From positions 1 to 64,000 of the forward strand of contig JAFSFC010000014.1 in the NCBI GenBank assembly GCA_017435425.1: a DNA stretch of 64,000 bases, in the 5' to 3' direction. A program made the position numbers and the translations under genes. This DNA is from Ruminiclostridium sp. Lineage in GTDB: Bacteria > Bacillota > Clostridia > Oscillospirales > Oscillospiraceae. The notes beneath the pieces are model-generated. The model did no database searches and was not told the origin of the DNA. It saw only the letters and a program-made list of their open reading frames with translations. This document shows positions 62,101-64,000 of the stretch, piece after piece. Numbering within the stretch: the first letter of the stretch is position 1; every line of letters starts with the position of its first letter.

Positions 62101-62312
62101 ACACAGGACTCCAGGGGACGAGTAACCAATTCTTCCATATCGCTGGGGTTAGCGCCCACATAGGTGCACATCACGTATGCGGCAGGAAACTCCATGTTGG
62201 GCATCAGGGCCAGCTTCAGGTTGGTAAAAAAGACGATGCCGAACACGGCAACAATGATATAAGCTAAGATCGTTGTGACCTTATGCTTAATGCAAAAGGA
62301 AGCAATATCCAT
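59100..62312 (-). CDS. RND-family efflux permease
   Basis: The 1070-residue protein has the RND layout: a first helix, a large outer loop (about 35-330), six helices, a second outer loop, six helices. Segments such as GMVVDNSIVVLENIYRY and PLTGQKVSMVVLLALIMLTGTVVNSSIVLVD are of the AcrB/HAE-1 type proton relay regions. The C-terminal tail is hydrophilic and Glu-rich. It lies three bases downstream of its membrane-fusion partner. As there is no outer membrane in this group, it may act like SwrC-type pumps, which export lipids or toxic compounds. The substrate is unknown. Confidence 0.93.
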   Translation of the reverse strand: MDIASFCIKHKVTTILAYIIVAVFGIVFFTNLKLALMPNMEFPAAYVMCTYVGANPSDMEELVTRPLESCVATVTGVEEINSTSSENVSMVMITYEDGTDVDEAAIKLREKFDAITLPDGCSEPVIYNFNINDMMPLAVIALEGNDLNRLQTLSDEQVIPALERIEGVAAAQVSGGVKSQITVDINTTALAGYGLTINDVSSYLAAANILYPGGDMENGSNVLSVTTTGRYQSVDDVANTILFLPTGGTIRLNEIATVYMDTALQDSSAKVSGVNSVVITINKQSGANEVEVMKKVNEALNDLQIEIPSLSFFVAYDASDYILDTVSTAFQNILAGVLLSAVVVFLFLRRWGATLTISLSMPVCVIAVMLVLNLFDITLNMISLGAIAICIGMVVDNSIVVLENIYRYAGEGYSRYESCVLGTKEVVLPITASTLTTIAVFLPIGLSSGMAGMIFKDFALTVVFLIVFSLVVALTLVPLMCYFLLEENKVRLQQLLIEQQNNSRFHEKLKLIIDKYLTALKYFLDNRKKAVILSVVLVVVFLLSCVGTGMVLMPSMDQGMISVSVSMPTGTELEKTTEYSDRIVEIVQENCPELDHLYAINQSESASISVTLVGQEDRKRSSAEVADDLRTALRDVAGCEITVSDMSSMSLSSGDIKVSITGAEHDVLAMVANDLTASISELEDAIDVTNSVENTIPAVSVDVNPSAAAQYNLTAATIGAAVRAELTGVTATIVTINGNDLDVVVKGSGASSESLDALRSAPIPIPTGGTVPLSSVANVSVELSPQSITRTNQNRQVDVTGSTISGEPTEVTKQIQEILDEYPMPEGYHASIGGSYADMMENFRSLFLALIVAIGLVYFILASQFESFLMPAIVMLILPLALSGGLFSLPLTGQKVSMVVLLALIMLTGTVVNSSIVLVDYINVRRAAGQEKNAAIIAACPLRVRPILMTTMTTVLAMIPMAAGLGGEGSELLIPLGVVMIFGTMISTVVTLLFTPVYYSLLDDLSTRAGRSSQERRDRKNEKLLQQIADAEYVLGLMVRSEPEPSFVPASDPPEEIEAPEESPASISED

Positions 62313-62315
62313 AGG

Positions 62316-63479
62316 TTACACCTCAGCAGAAACGATCCGAACGGGCGTGCCCTCGGACAGATAGAACTGGCCAACGGTGACCAGGCGCTCGCCGCCCGTC
62401 AGGCCGGAGGTGACCTCGGTCACGCCGTCACCCACCAGACCGGTGGTGACAGAAAGCTGATGTGCTTGGTCATTGTTATCCACGATGTACACGTACTGTC
62501 CGTCTGTGCCGGTTTGGACGGCTTCGGTGGGGACCAACACCACGTTGTCCTGGGTGTCGGTGTAGAAGGTCACATCGGCAAACATACCGGTCAGCAGACC
62601 ACCGGCCTCAGCGGAGGGAACTTTGATGGTCACGCTGTACAGGCGGGTCTGGGGATTGATGGCACGGCTGACGGTGTCGATGGTTCCATCAAACTCCTTT
62701 CCGGCAGAGGAGATCACGACATGGACCCTGCCGCCTTCCGTCAGCTTGGAGACCAGAGCCTCAGAAACGGCGACATTGATTTCCATGTCGGTATTGGACA
62801 CGATGGTGGCCACCGGGGCACTGGGGGAAACAAAGGTATTTGCAGCGGCGTTCAATGCCTGGACGGTGCCGGAAATGGGGGAAATGATATTGCCGTTCCG
62901 GTCGATGTTGGTCAGGGAGGATTCCAATTGGGCGATGGTAGCCTGATAGTTCTGCATGGCGATCTCCAACTGACCGAGGGCGTTGTTCATGCCGGCCAGG
63001 GCGTTTTCATACTGCAGTCTGGCGTTGTCCACTTCCAACTGGGAGGCAGCACCCAGTTCAAAGAGGGCTTGGGTGTCAGCCACGTTCTTTTCTGCCATGG
63101 CCACCTGCTGACTCAGCACGGCAGATTGATCCTCGTAGCTTGTCCGGGCATTTTCATAGCTCATCACGGCGACCTCGTAGTTGGCCCAGGTGGAGGCCAT
63201 GTCCAGGGTGCAGATGGTCTGGCCGGCAGAGACTGTGTCGCCGGCTTCTACGTATGTATCCAGGCACCGAACGGACAGAGCAACAAAGACCGATTGGGTA
63301 TCGCCCGATGCGACCTGACCGGACACATTATTTTCTGCGGAAATGGAGCCCTTTTCCACCAGGGTGATTTCCACAGGGATGCCGTCGGAGGCTTCCTCCT
63401 GAACCTCATCCTTGCTGCAGGCGCAGAGAGAGAACATAAAAAGGAAGGCTAAGCTGAAACTGAGAATACGTTTTTTCAT
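62316..63479 (-). CDS. RND periplasmic adaptor-type lipoprotein (HlyD/MFP family)
   Basis: The 387-residue protein has a lipoprotein signal (lipobox SLCAC near residue 21), a beta-barrel/lipoyl region (SVRCLDTYVEAGDTVSAGQTI), a long coiled-coil hairpin (about 100-180) and a membrane-proximal C-terminal domain (VTTGLVGDGVTEVTSGLTGGERLV). It is the usual partner of RND permeases. The start overlaps the marR stop by four bases. Confidence 0.92.
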   Translation of the reverse strand: MKKRILSFSLAFLFMFSLCACSKDEVQEEASDGIPVEITLVEKGSISAENNVSGQVASGDTQSVFVALSVRCLDTYVEAGDTVSAGQTICTLDMASTWANYEVAVMSYENARTSYEDQSAVLSQQVAMAEKNVADTQALFELGAASQLEVDNARLQYENALAGMNNALGQLEIAMQNYQATIAQLESSLTNIDRNGNIISPISGTVQALNAAANTFVSPSAPVATIVSNTDMEINVAVSEALVSKLTEGGRVHVVISSAGKEFDGTIDTVSRAINPQTRLYSVTIKVPSAEAGGLLTGMFADVTFYTDTQDNVVLVPTEAVQTGTDGQYVYIVDNNDQAHQLSVTTGLVGDGVTEVTSGLTGGERLVTVGQFYLSEGTPVRIVSAEV

Positions 63480-63964
63480 GGGTTACCTCCAAGGGGATCG
63501 GGGGATGAACAGTTTTCAATGGTGCTTAAATTGTTTTGGATCTTCTGGAAAACAGAATCCAAAAGGTGGATCTCTTCCGGTGTCAGGTCTTGGAACATCA
63601 TAAAGTCCAAGGCAGAGAAGGCGGCATGGATCTGCCGGCCTAGCTGAGAGGCATTCTCCGTCAAAATGATTTTTTTCAGGCGGGCGTCATGAGGAACAGA
63701 TACTCTGATCAGAAGCCCTTTCCGTTCCAATGTACTTAACAAGCTGCTGACGGTGGACCGACGAAGCTTGAGACAGGTTTCCAAGTCCTTTTGATAGGTT
63801 TCTTCCTCTCCTCGAAAATGAAGATAGGAGATAACAGCCAGCTGGGACATGGTCATACCGGCAGGGAGGGCATCAACAGGAATGCTGGAACATAGTCGAT
63901 GGAGTTGATTGACTACGGCCAAAAAGGGAAGGATAAGACTGGTTCTGTTCTGTTCAGCTTCCAT
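63476..63964 (-). CDS. MarR-family transcriptional regulator
   Basis: The 162-residue regulator has the MarR winged helix: MTMSQLAVISYLHFRGEEE, then DLETCLKLRRSTVSSLLSTLERKGLLIRVSVPHDARLKKIILT near residues 70-115. It is the first gene of the marR-adaptor-RND operon and probably represses it until a pump substrate binds. The ATG at 63964 lies seven bases after GGAGG; a GTG two codons upstream would be too close. Only 36 bases of upstream DNA are in the window. Confidence 0.9.
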   Translation of the reverse strand: MEAEQNRTSLILPFLAVVNQLHRLCSSIPVDALPAGMTMSQLAVISYLHFRGEEETYQKDLETCLKLRRSTVSSLLSTLERKGLLIRVSVPHDARLKKIILTENASQLGRQIHAAFSALDFMMFQDLTPEEIHLLDSVFQKIQNNLSTIENCSSPDPLGGNP

Positions 63965-64000
63965 GGTCACACCTCCGAATGTTAGAATTCGTACAATTGT
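63965..64000 (-). promoter_or_regulatory. Start of the upstream control region of the RND operon
   Basis: On the minus strand it reads ACAATTGTACGAATTCTAAC before GGAGG. ACAATTGT is a small palindrome at the very edge; a MarR operator may extend outside. Confidence 0.3.

Overview
The window is a GC-rich chromosomal segment of a Gram-positive, spore-forming member of the Clostridia, most likely an Oscillospiraceae-type gut anaerobe. The reasons are the gene orders (ylxM-ffh-rpsP-khpA-rimM-trmD; xseA-xseB-tsaD-like-ispA-dxs-tlyA-nadK-argR-recN; alr next to ndoA), strong AGGAGG ribosome sites with frequent GTG and TTG starts, T-box leaders in front of tyrS and pheST, a CIRCE operator at groESL, and sporulation genes (ylbJ-like, cotJ, cwlD). 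The genus assignment is inference. I see no rRNA, tRNA, CRISPR array, phage or insertion sequence.

Layout. 1-4.9 kb: branched-chain amino acid ABC importer (binding protein cut by the window edge, then livH, livM, livG, livF). 5.0-6.5 kb: a possible small RNA, then an ECF sigma/anti-sigma pair with an autoregulatory-type promoter. 6.5-10.4 kb: a compact operon of a DUF2975-like membrane protein, a small HTH regulator and three tandem paralogous lipoproteins of unknown function. 10.5-14.1 kb (minus): the signal recognition particle/ribosome maturation operon. 14.4-20.8 kb: an M16 peptidase-like pair, lgt, folD, an Asp23 protein, nusB and a TsaD-like protein. 20.8-28.8 kb: exonuclease VII, isoprenoid and NAD genes, argR and recN. 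28.8-30.4 kb: T-box plus tyrS.

30.5-33.5 kb (minus): an APC amino acid permease with a long, structured upstream region and a LysR-type regulator. 33.5-35.6 kb: a second sigma factor with a membrane partner, a transglutaminase-like protein and ireB. 35.6-39.4 kb (minus): pheST behind a T-box. 39.4-42.8 kb: nnrD, a lipoprotein, a cluster of nested palindromes, alr and ndoA without an adjacent antitoxin. 42.9-49.2 kb: a small Cys-rich protein, ylbJ-like gene, apbE, a lipase-like hydrolase, a fused cotJA-cotJB gene followed by a truncated cotJC, cwlD and radA. 49.4-54.2 kb: CNNM/CorC protein, an rRNA methyltransferase and groESL. 54.4-56.8 kb: a GATase, Smr, thioesterase and radical SAM cluster. 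56.8-59.1 kb: two CobW-type GTPases, one with a long His-rich repeat and one fused to a YcgQ/TIGR03943-like domain. 59.1-64 kb (minus): marR, membrane-fusion lipoprotein and RND pump.

Most of the window is housekeeping. The parts I consider least explained are the lipoprotein operon at 6.5-10.4 kb, the structured leader at 32.2-32.4 kb with a LysR-box candidate at 32.2 kb, the palindrome cluster at 40.94-41.10 kb, the CobW pair, and the reduced cotJ locus.
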